DNA from: Cyanobacteria bacterium RUI128
Lineage (GTDB): Bacteria > Cyanobacteriota > Vampirovibrionia > Gastranaerophilales > Gastranaerophilaceae
Assembly: GCA_024695725.1 (NCBI GenBank)
Contig: JAILHQ010000027.1
Coordinates: 1 to 54,839 of the forward strand
Length of the DNA: 54,839 nt
Direction: 5' to 3'
Positions 36,695 to 45,438 of this stretch are shown here, in pieces. Position numbers and translations under genes: made by a program. The notes beneath the pieces were generated by a model that made no database searches, was not told the DNA's origin, and was given only the letters and a program-made list of their open reading frames with translations. Position 1 is the first letter of the stretch. Each line of letters opens with the position of its first letter.

Positions 36695-36789
36695 AGGACT
36701 TCTTTTTATACCCCGATGCATAAACAACCGGCGTGGACGAAATATGCATAACTATGTTATTATATTAGTCGTAGTGAAGGAGTGCACCG

Positions 36790-39387
36790 ATGAAAAAATT
36801 ACTTATTGTTTTGGTTCTTGTATTTACAGGATGCTTCTGTTATGCAGGAGAATTTAGCGTACATAAATTGCCGAACGGACAAACCGTTATAATTGAACAG
36901 ATTAAAAATAATCCTATTGTGACAATAGATACATGGGTAAAAACAGGCTCAATAAATGAAACAGATAAAAATTCAGGGATATCACATTTCCTTGAGCACT
37001 TGTTCTTCAAAGGGACACAGGAACACCCGACAGGCGATTTTGACAAAATTCTTGAATCAAAAGGTGCTATAACAAATGCAGCAACAAGCAAAGATTTCAC
37101 TCACTACTACATAACTATCGCAGCAGACTATTTTGATCTGGCAACCGAACTTCACGCAGATATGCTTATGCACCCGCAAATACCAAGAAAAGAAATGGAA
37201 AAAGAAAGAAAAGTTGTTATAGAAGAAATCGCAAAAAGTGCTAACGTGCCGGAAACTATCTGCTATGAAAACTTAGTAAAACTTCTCTACACCCATCACC
37301 CGTACTCAAGAAGGGTATTAGGCTCGGAAGAAGTAGTTCAGAATGTTACAAGAGAAGAAGTTTTAGATTATTACAACACCTACTACACCCCGTCTAATAT
37401 GGTTACGCTTGTGGTCGGGGATGTTGAGCCTCAGCACGCGCTAGAAATAGTGAAGAAATATTTCAACGCACCGTACAAAAAACCGGTCGTAAATACCTTT
37501 AAAAAAGAAAAATTACTGACTGAACAAAAACGAAATATAACCTACACTGACAACAATACCGGATATATGCTGATTGGTTTCAGAGGAGCAGACGTATCTG
37601 AAAAAGACACCTACGCACTAGATGTTTTATCAAATATTCTCGGGTCCGGAAGAACCTCAAGACTCTATAAATCTCTGAAAGACCAAAAACAGATAGTTAA
37701 TACCGTATCTGCCTACAACGCAACAATGAGAGATGACGGTATTTTTGTCATACGCTCATCTTTTATCCCTCAAAACCTGCAAGCTGTCGAAAGTTCTGTC
37801 TTTGACGAAATTGCAAAAATTCAGGAAAAAGGGGTAACAGAAACAGAACTGAATACCGCGAAAAAGATGATTGAAAGCGATACCTACTATGCAAGAGAAT
37901 CTGTTTCTAATATCGCAACCGAAATGGGGTACTTAACCACACTGACAGGAAGCACAAAATACTACGGCGAATATCTTAAAAATATTAATAAAGTAAAAGC
38001 ATCTGACGTTAAACGTGTTGCAGATAAATATTTAGACAAAAACAACAGCGCAATATCTATAATCTTGCCGAAAGATTTTGAAATAAACTCTAATGTAAAA
38101 AATATAAATAACACGGCAGAAAAAAAGAACGATTATAAATTAACCGATTCAAACTATACCGTTCAGAAATACAATTATGACAACGGCTTAACCCTGCTGA
38201 TGAATGATACGTCCTATAATGATATTATCGCAATAAGCATTATCGCAAGAGGCGGAGATTTCCTCACTAACAAAAAAGGAGTAAGCACACTGTATGGCGA
38301 CCTGCTCTTAAAAGGAACAAAAAGACATTCCTCAGCTGAAATTGCCCAGATACTTGAAGAAAAAGGGATAAATATTTCCACCACGTCAACCTCGGACAGT
38401 TTCAGAATAAACGTGCTCACAACAAAAGCTTATCTTGATACAACAATGGATATTCTGCACGAAATCATCAACAGTTCAACCTTTGACGATATAGAACTTG
38501 AAAAAGATAAAAAAAACATACTTAACCAAATCAAACAGACAAGAGATAACCCTCTGAAGCTCTCACTTGACGGTTTCCGTGCAATGATATACGGCAATTC
38601 CGCTTATAACGGCTCAACCGGAGTTATTGAAAAAAATGTCAATAAAATCACAAGAGATGACCTGTTCGCTTACAAGGACAAAATAAATAACCCTTATAAT
38701 ATAGTGGTTACCGTATCGGGAAATATTGAAGACAAACCTGGCTTCATGGAAAGAATAGGAAAATTGTTCAACTCACCTGATACTTCAAAATTTGATTACT
38801 CAAAATACTCTATTCCGAAAATTACATCAAAACAAATAAAAAATGTACAGCTGAATAATCAACAGACAGCCTGGGTTATTATGGGCTGGCAAACTGCAGG
38901 GTTATCCAATCTGAAGGAATATGCAACCCTTAATGTTATTAATACTATTCTCGGTTCAGGCATGAGCTCAAGACTGTTCGTTAACCTCAGAGAACAGGAA
39001 GGGCTTGCATATCAGCTGGGTTCAAGTTATTCACCTAATATGCTCGCAAGTTCATTTATTGTCTATATCGGAACTAATCCTGCTACAATGGAACACTCTA
39101 AAAATAAAGCCTTAAACGAAGTGTACAGATTTAAAACCCAATTTGTCAGCGATAAAGAACTTCAGGAAGCAAAAGACAGACTTCTCGGACAATACGTAAT
39201 CGCACTGGAAACAAACTCTGACAAAGCAGATACTCTCTGCTGGTTTGAAGCATCAGGCAGAGGTTTCAAGTTTATAGACGAATACGTTAATCTGATTAAA
39301 TCGGTTACTGCCTCCGATATCATTGAAGTCGCAAACAAATATTTCAATGACAAATACGTATTATCTATCGTCACCAGGGGTAAATAG
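36790..39387 (+). CDS. exported double-domain M16 zinc peptidase
   Basis: The 865-residue protein has an N-terminal signal (MKKLLIVLVLVFTGCFCYAG). A possible lipobox ends at Cys15, with signal peptidase I cleavage after CYA as the alternative. Two M16/insulinase-like halves follow. The first has the inverted zinc motif HxxEH at H66-H70 (SHFLEHLFFKGT) and a distal Glu region (KERKVVIEEI). The second (about 455-865) keeps the fold (GVSTLYGDLLLKGT) but lacks HxxEH and is presumably structural. It should degrade peptides in the periplasm. AAGGAG precedes the ATG. The final codons Arg-Gly-Lys-stop are part of the GGGGTAAAT repeat. Confidence 0.92.
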   Translation: MKKLLIVLVLVFTGCFCYAGEFSVHKLPNGQTVIIEQIKNNPIVTIDTWVKTGSINETDKNSGISHFLEHLFFKGTQEHPTGDFDKILESKGAITNAATSKDFTHYYITIAADYFDLATELHADMLMHPQIPRKEMEKERKVVIEEIAKSANVPETICYENLVKLLYTHHPYSRRVLGSEEVVQNVTREEVLDYYNTYYTPSNMVTLVVGDVEPQHALEIVKKYFNAPYKKPVVNTFKKEKLLTEQKRNITYTDNNTGYMLIGFRGADVSEKDTYALDVLSNILGSGRTSRLYKSLKDQKQIVNTVSAYNATMRDDGIFVIRSSFIPQNLQAVESSVFDEIAKIQEKGVTETELNTAKKMIESDTYYARESVSNIATEMGYLTTLTGSTKYYGEYLKNINKVKASDVKRVADKYLDKNNSAISIILPKDFEINSNVKNINNTAEKKNDYKLTDSNYTVQKYNYDNGLTLLMNDTSYNDIIAISIIARGGDFLTNKKGVSTLYGDLLLKGTKRHSSAEIAQILEEKGINISTTSTSDSFRINVLTTKAYLDTTMDILHEIINSSTFDDIELEKDKKNILNQIKQTRDNPLKLSLDGFRAMIYGNSAYNGSTGVIEKNVNKITRDDLFAYKDKINNPYNIVVTVSGNIEDKPGFMERIGKLFNSPDTSKFDYSKYSIPKITSKQIKNVQLNNQQTAWVIMGWQTAGLSNLKEYATLNVINTILGSGMSSRLFVNLREQEGLAYQLGSSYSPNMLASSFIVYIGTNPATMEHSKNKALNEVYRFKTQFVSDKELQEAKDRLLGQYVIALETNSDKADTLCWFEASGRGFKFIDEYVNLIKSVTASDIIEVANKYFNDKYVLSIVTRGK

Positions 39388-39496
39388 GGGGTAAATAGGG
39401 GGTAAATAAGAGCAAGGGTAAATATATACGGTAAATCTTCGCCACTGCGAAAAAATCTTCGATTTTCGCAGCAGTCCGGTGGAATTATTTACCCCC
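39375..39496 (+). repeat. GGGGTAAAT array with inverted copy and hairpin
   Basis: Three core units with an 11-bp period run from inside the peptidase stop region to 39409, and two weaker copies follow (to 39436). The 12-mer GGGGGTAAATAA at 39398-39409 is repeated in perfect inversion at 39485-39496. Between them lies the hairpin CTGCGAAAA/TTTTCGCAG (39445-39453, 39463-39471). Confidence 0.88.
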
Positions 39497-39505
39497 AAAA
39501 GAAAA

Positions 39506-39524
39506 ACCGGAGTCATACTCCGGT
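39506..39524 (-). terminator. terminator of the TPR protein gene
   Basis: ACCGGAG and CTCCGGT pair around a 5-base loop and are followed by TTTTCTTTT on the minus strand. Confidence 0.8.
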
Positions 39525-39594
39525 GCGTTTGTGTGTGTATTTGATGAATTTTGAAAATATGTGTTTTAGTTGTATTTAGGTTTGATAATCTTAT

Positions 39595-41514
39595 TTAGCC
39601 GATTTCTTCAAGAAGATCATTAATCTTATTTATCAAATCAGCATCTCTGTAAGCATCCGTATGAGCAAGTGCTTTCCGTAACAGAATTTTTGCTTTTGCC
39701 GGGTTCTTAAGGTCATACATAAGTTCCCCTGCTGCCCTATAATTTTCTGCCACACTATTTTCCTCTCTTGCCTCAGAGTAATTCTTTACTGCATTTGCAT
39801 AGCATTTTAATGCTTTATCCGGTTTATTAAATTTGTTGTACGCACCTGCTGTATTGCTTGATACATAACCTTTTGTTTCGGAATCGTCAGTTTGTTCAAT
39901 CAATATGTTTGCCTCATCATAGAAGATAAATGCGTCCTGATTATATCTGTCAGTATAAATATTAGCAATATTTGTCAGCGATTTTGACTGTGAGGACAAA
40001 TCATCTTCACGCCCTGCGTATGAGACAGAGGTCATATAGTGATTAATCGCTGAATGCACCTGATTTACATCATCATAAATTTTAGCCATCGAATAGTGAG
40101 CTTTTGTCTTTATTGATGTATCTGTCGTATCGTGTAAAGACTTGTTGTAATTATTCAAAGCCTGAACGAGATAATTATTATCATCATAAATCTTAGCCAT
40201 TTCAAAGCATATTTTTGACTGAGCTTCAGAATCTCTGATAGCCTCTGCTCTGATTAAAGCTTTTTGGAAGATGTTCATTGCTTTTGCAGGGTTATTTGAG
40301 TAAGCCTGCTTTTTAGCCTGAATAAACAGAGCTTTTAACTCGTTATCTTCCGGAATAATCGTTATCTGAGGTTTACGGCGCTGTACGGGTGCGACAGGTC
40401 TGACCTGAGGCTGTACTCTGACAGGTCTTATATTTCTTTTTCTGATAACTCTTTCAGGTTGCGGTTCTTCCTCAACTTCAACCTCCTGAACAGGCTGAGG
40501 TCTTTGCTGAACGACAGGCGGCTGAGCACGCTGAATAGGGACTGTCTGATTAACAGGTTCCTGATATTCAGGTATAGGCTCATAATCAGGTATCTCACCG
40601 TAATGCGGCTTTGCCTCCTGTATAGGTTCGTGCTGCTTCACAGGCGGCTGAGGAGTGTCATCCATAACACTGTCTGGCTGCTGTGGTGCGTTATCACCTT
40701 CAGGGAACTTCACAAGGAAATCCTGATTTATTTCGCCATCATTATATTTATAATTAATTCTTTGTAAGAATAAAGCATCTAACCAATTCTGAACAACTTT
40801 AGATTCTTTATCCAGTGTTTTTGAAATATAGGTATCAATTATTACAGCCGCATTCTGAAGATTTGTCTGAACGAAATTGATAGACGGAGCATCACCTTTT
40901 GTATGTTCTATTACCTGTTTGAGGTAATCTTCCACTTCGTCAACCAGACACTGCGGTGTTCCTATTGCATTATAAGTACCTCTAAAATCTTTAATAATCT
41001 GTGCAATATTAACACGATTATTTTTCGCCATCTTTTCTACCTGAGCCTGAGTATCAGCATCAACCTGAGGTGCCTGCTGAGCTACCGCGCCTTGAGCCAT
41101 CTGTTTCTGAACAGGCTGATAACTTGGAATAGGCTGTCTTTGCGGCAATTGTGCCATAGGTGATGGCTGAATAGGTTTTTGTGGCATTCTCGGAGCCGCC
41201 TGCGGAACCGACTGGTTACCCATAGTTCTCGGAGCAGGTTTTGGCGGCTTTACTCCGCCTAATGATACCGGTTTACCTTTGTGTGCCGTCAGCGGTCTTC
41301 CTGCAGGCTGAATAGGACTCTGAGCATTACCCTGCGGAGCACGTCCTCTTGCAATAGTTCTGGAACCGTCCTGCTGTTGTCTGCCCTGTTGTCTTCCACC
41401 CTGGCGACCGTCTTGCGACAAAGCATCCTGGGTCTGTTCTTCAGCCCCTTCTTCTGCTCTATAACCTTGTCCCACATTGTATGGTCTTGGTGATATATTC
41501 ATCGCATTGTACAC
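39595..41514 (-). CDS. proline/glutamine-rich TPR protein
   Basis: This protein of about 639 residues has a Gln/Arg/Pro-rich, probably disordered N-terminal third and a helical segment (about 160-260). A second Pro/Gln/Glu-rich linker follows, then a basic patch (RKRNIRPVRV). The C-terminal part (about 390-635) holds five or six TPR units (ARIYDDNNYLVQALNNYNKS-type, e.g. AKIYDDVNQVHSAINHY). There is no signal peptide. The chosen GTG at 41514 has AAGGA 9 bases upstream. GTG 41547 and ATG 41502 are alternatives. It is divergent from the FliI-like ATPase gene, and a scaffold or chaperone role for that system is possible but unproven. Confidence 0.78.
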   Translation of the reverse strand: MYNAMNISPRPYNVGQGYRAEEGAEEQTQDALSQDGRQGGRQQGRQQQDGSRTIARGRAPQGNAQSPIQPAGRPLTAHKGKPVSLGGVKPPKPAPRTMGNQSVPQAAPRMPQKPIQPSPMAQLPQRQPIPSYQPVQKQMAQGAVAQQAPQVDADTQAQVEKMAKNNRVNIAQIIKDFRGTYNAIGTPQCLVDEVEDYLKQVIEHTKGDAPSINFVQTNLQNAAVIIDTYISKTLDKESKVVQNWLDALFLQRINYKYNDGEINQDFLVKFPEGDNAPQQPDSVMDDTPQPPVKQHEPIQEAKPHYGEIPDYEPIPEYQEPVNQTVPIQRAQPPVVQQRPQPVQEVEVEEEPQPERVIRKRNIRPVRVQPQVRPVAPVQRRKPQITIIPEDNELKALFIQAKKQAYSNNPAKAMNIFQKALIRAEAIRDSEAQSKICFEMAKIYDDNNYLVQALNNYNKSLHDTTDTSIKTKAHYSMAKIYDDVNQVHSAINHYMTSVSYAGREDDLSSQSKSLTNIANIYTDRYNQDAFIFYDEANILIEQTDDSETKGYVSSNTAGAYNKFNKPDKALKCYANAVKNYSEAREENSVAENYRAAGELMYDLKNPAKAKILLRKALAHTDAYRDADLINKINDLLEEIG

Positions 41515-41686
41515 TACAAACCGTCCTTCCCAAAGAGAATACGACACTTATTAGAATAACTTTAATCTTGTTGTTATTAAATCATCCGTTTAAATGACTT
41601 CCGATTTCTATTTAATGTTTTTTCATGATTTGTCAACTTTTTTGTTTAAAATTTCGTAAAACCTTACCCAAAGCCGTTAAATATGA

Positions 41687-41692
41687 TAAAAT
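41687..41692 (+). promoter_or_regulatory. -10 hexamer of a leaderless transcript for the FliI-like gene
   Basis: TAAAAT ends six bases before the ATG at 41699. No Shine-Dalgarno sequence is present. Confidence 0.5.
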
Positions 41693-41698
41693 AATTGT

Positions 41699-43045
41699 AT
41701 GGTTTCAAATTATGATGAGTACATGACAGTCCTCAGAGAGAGGGTAAAAGATAAACTTGATACAACCACTTTGTATCAGTTCAAAGGCACCGTATCAAAA
41801 TTATTGGGTCTGACGGTTGAAGTAAAACTTCCGGGCTTAAAAATCGGGGACTTATGTTATATAGAAACAAACGACGGTCAGAAAAAACCTGCAGAGGTTG
41901 CAGCCTTCAAAGGGGAAGTAGCGCAGTTACTCCTTTTACTTGATGGTGCCGGTATCGGACAGGGCAGTCTTGTAGAAACTACAGGGAGTCCTATTTGTAT
42001 ACCTGTCGGAGATTTCCTGTTAGGCAGACTTATTAACCCGATGGGAGAACCTATCGACGGGAAACCGCTTAACACTGAAGGCGCCTTATGGAGAAATATT
42101 GAAGGCCCGCCTCCGGGACCGTTTGAAAGACCTATTATTACGGAAATGTTTTCAACGGGTGTGCGTGCGATAGACGGATGTATGACAATGGGCTGCGGAC
42201 AGCGTCTCGGTTTGTTTGCAGGTTCAGGTGTAGGTAAAAGTACACTATTGGGTATGATTGCTAGAAACTCAGATGCCGACGTTAACGTTGTTGCTCTGAT
42301 CGGAGAACGTGGACGTGAGGTTAAAGAATTTGTTGAAGATTCTTTAGGGGTTGAAGGTATGCGTCGTTCGGTTATTGTATGTTCAACAGGCGACCAGCCT
42401 CCGCTTATCAGACAAAAAGCATTGCTGACTGCGACTGCGGTTTGTGAATATTTCAGAGATCAGGGTAAAAAAGTATTTCTCATGACAGATACCGTAACAC
42501 GTTGTGCGATGGCAGGGCGTGAAGTAGGGCTGTCACTCGGAGAACCGCCTACAATGAAGGGTTATCCTCCGTCAATATTTTCATGGCTGCAAAAAGTGCT
42601 CGAACGTGCAGGTAACAGTCCTAAGGGGTCTATCACTGCACTTTACACCGTTCTTATGGAAGGTGACGATATAGCCGATCCTATTGTTGATATCGTTCGT
42701 GGTATTGTTGACGGTCACATTTTCTTATCAAGAAAAGTTGCCGAGGCGAACCACTACCCTGCTATTGACGTTCTCGGAAGTATTTCACGTTTGATGTCCG
42801 CAATAGCATCACCTGAACACAAGTCTGCTGCTGCCAAAATGAGAACAATGCTATCACTGTATCGTGAAAACAAAGATTTGATTGATGTCGGCATGTATCA
42901 ACCGGGAAGTAACCCGAAACTGGATATCGCTATTGAAATGATGCCTCAGATAAACGCATTCCTTCAACAGCGTACCTCTGACAGCGTTACAATGGAATCT
43001 ACCATTCAAACATTAGTCGACATGATGGAAAATGTTGAGCTGTAA
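41699..43045 (+). CDS. FliI/SctN-family export ATPase
   Basis: The 448-residue protein is a flagellar or type III secretion ATPase rather than an F1 subunit. It has the Walker A GSGVGKST (175-182) followed by LLGMIARN, ALIGERGREVKEFVE, the Walker B region VFLMTDTVTRCAMAGREVGL, GSITALYTVLMEGDD and DGHIFLSRKVAEANHYPAIDVL. These match the FliI consensus almost throughout. It would drive unfolding or release of export substrates at the cytoplasmic face. No other flagellar or secretion gene adjoins it. The ATG lacks a ribosome binding site. Two large proteins with axial-protein-like ends are encoded elsewhere in the window. Confidence 0.93.
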   Translation: MVSNYDEYMTVLRERVKDKLDTTTLYQFKGTVSKLLGLTVEVKLPGLKIGDLCYIETNDGQKKPAEVAAFKGEVAQLLLLLDGAGIGQGSLVETTGSPICIPVGDFLLGRLINPMGEPIDGKPLNTEGALWRNIEGPPPGPFERPIITEMFSTGVRAIDGCMTMGCGQRLGLFAGSGVGKSTLLGMIARNSDADVNVVALIGERGREVKEFVEDSLGVEGMRRSVIVCSTGDQPPLIRQKALLTATAVCEYFRDQGKKVFLMTDTVTRCAMAGREVGLSLGEPPTMKGYPPSIFSWLQKVLERAGNSPKGSITALYTVLMEGDDIADPIVDIVRGIVDGHIFLSRKVAEANHYPAIDVLGSISRLMSAIASPEHKSAAAKMRTMLSLYRENKDLIDVGMYQPGSNPKLDIAIEMMPQINAFLQQRTSDSVTMESTIQTLVDMMENVEL

Positions 43046-43184
43046 ATTACCTGCTTTTACATGCCTATTCTTTATTAATTTTTGTAACAAAGAGCAACAT
43101 GGTTAGCAAAAAAACATCTTGAGTAGTATTACAATGTAAGATAACAGATTTTATCAACAGATTAGTATTGAAAGGATTATCACA

Positions 43185-43367
43185 ATGACAACATCAATCG
43201 CGGCAAACGCAAATGTTCAACAACAACAAGCACAAGATTACGCTCAGATTCCTGATTTTAGACCAAGCTATAATGCTGTTCAGTTGAATCTCAGCCAGCC
43301 TACATTAAATGCAGCTCCGCTTGTACCCCCTGCACCACCTACAGCATCTAAACAGTGGAATGCATAG
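43185..43367 (+). CDS. small PSYNAVQ-motif protein
   Basis: The 60-residue protein has a Gln/Ala-rich start, then FRPSYNAVQLNLSQPTLNA (about 25-43) and a short Pro-rich tail. The same motif (FAPSYNAVQINLDTPTLNA) occurs near the N-terminus of the next gene, so the two are tandem paralogues that share only this element. GAAAGGA precedes the ATG. The short protein is essentially the motif plus disordered flanks. Function unknown. Confidence 0.65.
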   Translation: MTTSIAANANVQQQQAQDYAQIPDFRPSYNAVQLNLSQPTLNAAPLVPPAPPTASKQWNA

Positions 43368-43481
43368 GCCTGGGTATTGTTTGAATTATAAACAATTGTA
43401 AACATTGTAAAAAATACATGGCAATTTATAAGAATTAAAATTCTTTAATTAAATGTAGAAGTAGTTAGGAAAGGTTTTACC

Positions 43482-44447
43482 ATGAGTATTAATGCACCTC
43501 AAAATGCGCCGGCAACACAAGTAAATAACAGACGTCCGGCATTTGCACCGAGCTATAATGCGGTTCAGATCAATTTAGATACACCGACATTGAACGCTCC
43601 TGCACCATATTATTATGATTACCCTCAGGCAGAAGGTCAGCCGTATTACCCGCCAATGACTCCGGCTCCACAACCGGCACCGGCTCCGGCACCGGCTCCT
43701 CAAGCTCCTCAGGATACAAACGTTCCAAAACCGCAGGTTGAACAGCCTAAACCGGCTGACGCTCCGGCAGAAACAAAACCTGCTGAAAATGCGATTGATA
43801 TGGACAAAGTAATTGCTAATTTATCAAGCAAAGACTTCGATCAACAAGCTATTCAGATGGATGAAATAGCAAAGAAAGGTTTAGCAGACGAAGCTGATGC
43901 TGTTCCTTACGTACAGGAAGATGTCTTCAACAAATTGAGCGACATCGTAAACTTCGATTCAACAGGTTTAGAAGGACCTACACCTGAACAAATTGAGATA
44001 CGTGCTAAAGCCGCAGAAAATGCAATGGCTTTAATCCAGGCTCAAAAAGAAGGTAAAGATCCTGCAAGCGTAAAACTGCCTCACCAATTATCACCTGAAG
44101 CAGTTGCAGCAGCAGAAAAGATAACTCCGTTTGAACAGGCAGAACGTAACAAAGAATATGCATTGTTCACAATGGCTATCTTACAAAAAACATACGGCGA
44201 TGAAATCGAAAAACGTTCAGGTAACGTAGTTCCATTGACCGACTTACCTGGTGCAGCACAAGTTGTTAACGAATTGAAGGGCAATGAAAACCCTGCAATC
44301 AGAACAGCTGCAATTGATTCGTTAAGATATATTCAACGCCCTGAATATAAAGAAGATTTAAGCAAGATTTACTCAATAGCTCAGACAGACGCAGACGAAG
44401 GTGTTGCTGCAGCTGCCGCTGATGCTTTGAACAGCTTAAATCAGTAA
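43482..44447 (+). CDS. PSYNAVQ-motif protein with Pro-rich linker and HEAT-like repeats
   Basis: The 321-residue protein has the shared motif at about 20-38. A Pro/Ala-rich linker (about 40-105, with several PAPAPAP runs) follows, then a helical domain (about 110-320). The domain ends in HEAT-like pairs (NPAIRTAAIDSLRYI; ADEGVAAAAADALNSL). There is no signal peptide or membrane segment. It looks like a protein-interaction scaffold. AGGAAAGG precedes the ATG. The gene ends in a strong terminator. Confidence 0.7.
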   Translation: MSINAPQNAPATQVNNRRPAFAPSYNAVQINLDTPTLNAPAPYYYDYPQAEGQPYYPPMTPAPQPAPAPAPAPQAPQDTNVPKPQVEQPKPADAPAETKPAENAIDMDKVIANLSSKDFDQQAIQMDEIAKKGLADEADAVPYVQEDVFNKLSDIVNFDSTGLEGPTPEQIEIRAKAAENAMALIQAQKEGKDPASVKLPHQLSPEAVAAAEKITPFEQAERNKEYALFTMAILQKTYGDEIEKRSGNVVPLTDLPGAAQVVNELKGNENPAIRTAAIDSLRYIQRPEYKEDLSKIYSIAQTDADEGVAAAAADALNSLNQ

Positions 44448-44484
44448 AATTTTAAGGTCGCAGACCTTTCCTTACGATTAAATA

Positions 44485-44516
44485 CAGGCTCAGATATTGA
44501 GCCTGTTTTATTTTTG
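44485..44516 (+). terminator. terminator after the HEAT-like protein gene
   Basis: AGGCTCA and TGAGCCT pair around a GATAT loop and are followed by GTTTTATTTTT. The next gene's -10 hexamer begins four bases further on. Confidence 0.88.
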
Positions 44517-44519
44517 AAG

Positions 44520-44525
44520 TAAAAT
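44520..44525 (+). promoter_or_regulatory. -10 hexamer of a leaderless nanE transcript
   Basis: TAAAAT ends six bases before the GTG start codon at 44532. Its -35 region would fall inside the preceding terminator. Confidence 0.5.
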
Positions 44526-44531
44526 ACTTCT

Positions 44532-45212
44532 GTGGTTAATTTCTTAAAAAATAAAGTAATTATATCTGTGCAGGCAATGCCCGATGAACCGTTATACAAG
44601 GAAGACTGTATGAACGCAATGATGCAGTCCGTTGTAAACGGCGGAGCAGAGATTTTGCGCGTTGCAGGGGCAAGAGATGTAAGAAATGCAAAAAAACTGG
44701 GGGTAAAGGTTATCGGTCTTACGAAACCTGACGGTCTGCCTGAGAATTGGAAAGAAATTGTCTATATTACCCCGACTCTGAAAGAGGTTAACGAACTCAT
44801 AGATGCAGGGGCAGATATTATAGCTTTTGACGGGACATCAAGACCACGCCCGAACGGCTGCACCCTGAAGGAAATCATAGAAACCATACACAATGCAGGC
44901 AGGCTCGCAATGGCTGATATTGCAACACCTGACGAAGCAATCAACTGTTCTAAACTCGGCGCAGATTTGGTTTCTACAACACTTTCAGGTTACACAATGG
45001 AATCCTTGTCAGACAGCAATGATCCGGATTACCATCTTTTGAAAAACATTAAAACAAGAATAAATACCCCGGTTATACTTGAAGGAAGAATTTGGGAACC
45101 ATACCACGTTAAAAAAGCATTTGAATACGGTGCTCATTGCGTAGTCATAGGCTCAGCAGTAACACGACCACAACTTATTACCAAAAGGTTTATTGAATGG
45201 AGAACATTATGA
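44532..45212 (+). CDS. nanE: N-acetylmannosamine-6-phosphate 2-epimerase
   Basis: The 226-residue barrel protein matches NanE, which converts ManNAc-6-P to GlcNAc-6-P. Visible features are VIISVQAMPDEPL at the N-terminus, GGAEILRV (family GGxxxIR), IIAFDGTSRPRP, LAMADIATPDEA, DLVSTTLSGYT and VILEGRIWEP. The start is GTG at 44532, without a ribosome binding site. The next small gene overlaps the stop codon by ATGA, and a ROK kinase follows, so a ManNAc/amino-sugar catabolic operon is likely. No nanA aldolase is in the window. Confidence 0.93.
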   Translation: MVNFLKNKVIISVQAMPDEPLYKEDCMNAMMQSVVNGGAEILRVAGARDVRNAKKLGVKVIGLTKPDGLPENWKEIVYITPTLKEVNELIDAGADIIAFDGTSRPRPNGCTLKEIIETIHNAGRLAMADIATPDEAINCSKLGADLVSTTLSGYTMESLSDSNDPDYHLLKNIKTRINTPVILEGRIWEPYHVKKAFEYGAHCVVIGSAVTRPQLITKRFIEWRTL

Positions 45213-45427
45213 AAATTTTAGGTTTAAGACCAATGTCAACTTGGGACAAATATGAAAATCTGGCAAATATTATCAGTGAAAAAACAAAATTACCGGAAGG
45301 CAAACGTAAATATGTTGTACCTGAATGTAAAATTATAAATATGGCAGAAAATCATTCCTTGTTGAGCAAATACACTCCAAAGGCACAGGAAGAAATGCTT
45401 GGTAAGCTGCTTAACAAACAAGCGTAG
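45209..45427 (+). CDS. small hypothetical protein in the nanE operon
   Basis: The 72-residue protein (MKILGLRPMSTWDKYENLAN at the start) is basic and mainly helical, with no known motif. Its ATG overlaps the nanE stop codon (ATGA), and GGAG lies 6 bases upstream inside nanE, so it is translationally coupled. It sits between two enzymes of one pathway and may be an accessory factor, but nothing in the sequence shows a function. Confidence 0.65.
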   Translation: MKILGLRPMSTWDKYENLANIISEKTKLPEGKRKYVVPECKIINMAENHSLLSKYTPKAQEEMLGKLLNKQA

Positions 45428-45438
45428 GGAGCGGATAA

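Larger units (their letters stand above)
36400..36789. other. intergenic region upstream of the M16 peptidase
   Basis: This stretch of about 390 bp holds no convincing protein gene. It contains a plus-strand promoter-like TATAAT, two hairpins and a strong terminator (annotated separately as a candidate RNA). A second AT-rich promoter region (about 36733-36770) lies before the peptidase. Confidence 0.5.

Noticed and set aside
36600..36857. 85-codon plus-strand frame upstream of the M16 peptidase
   Set aside because: It runs through a strong terminator hairpin and into the peptidase gene in another frame, with no ribosome binding site.
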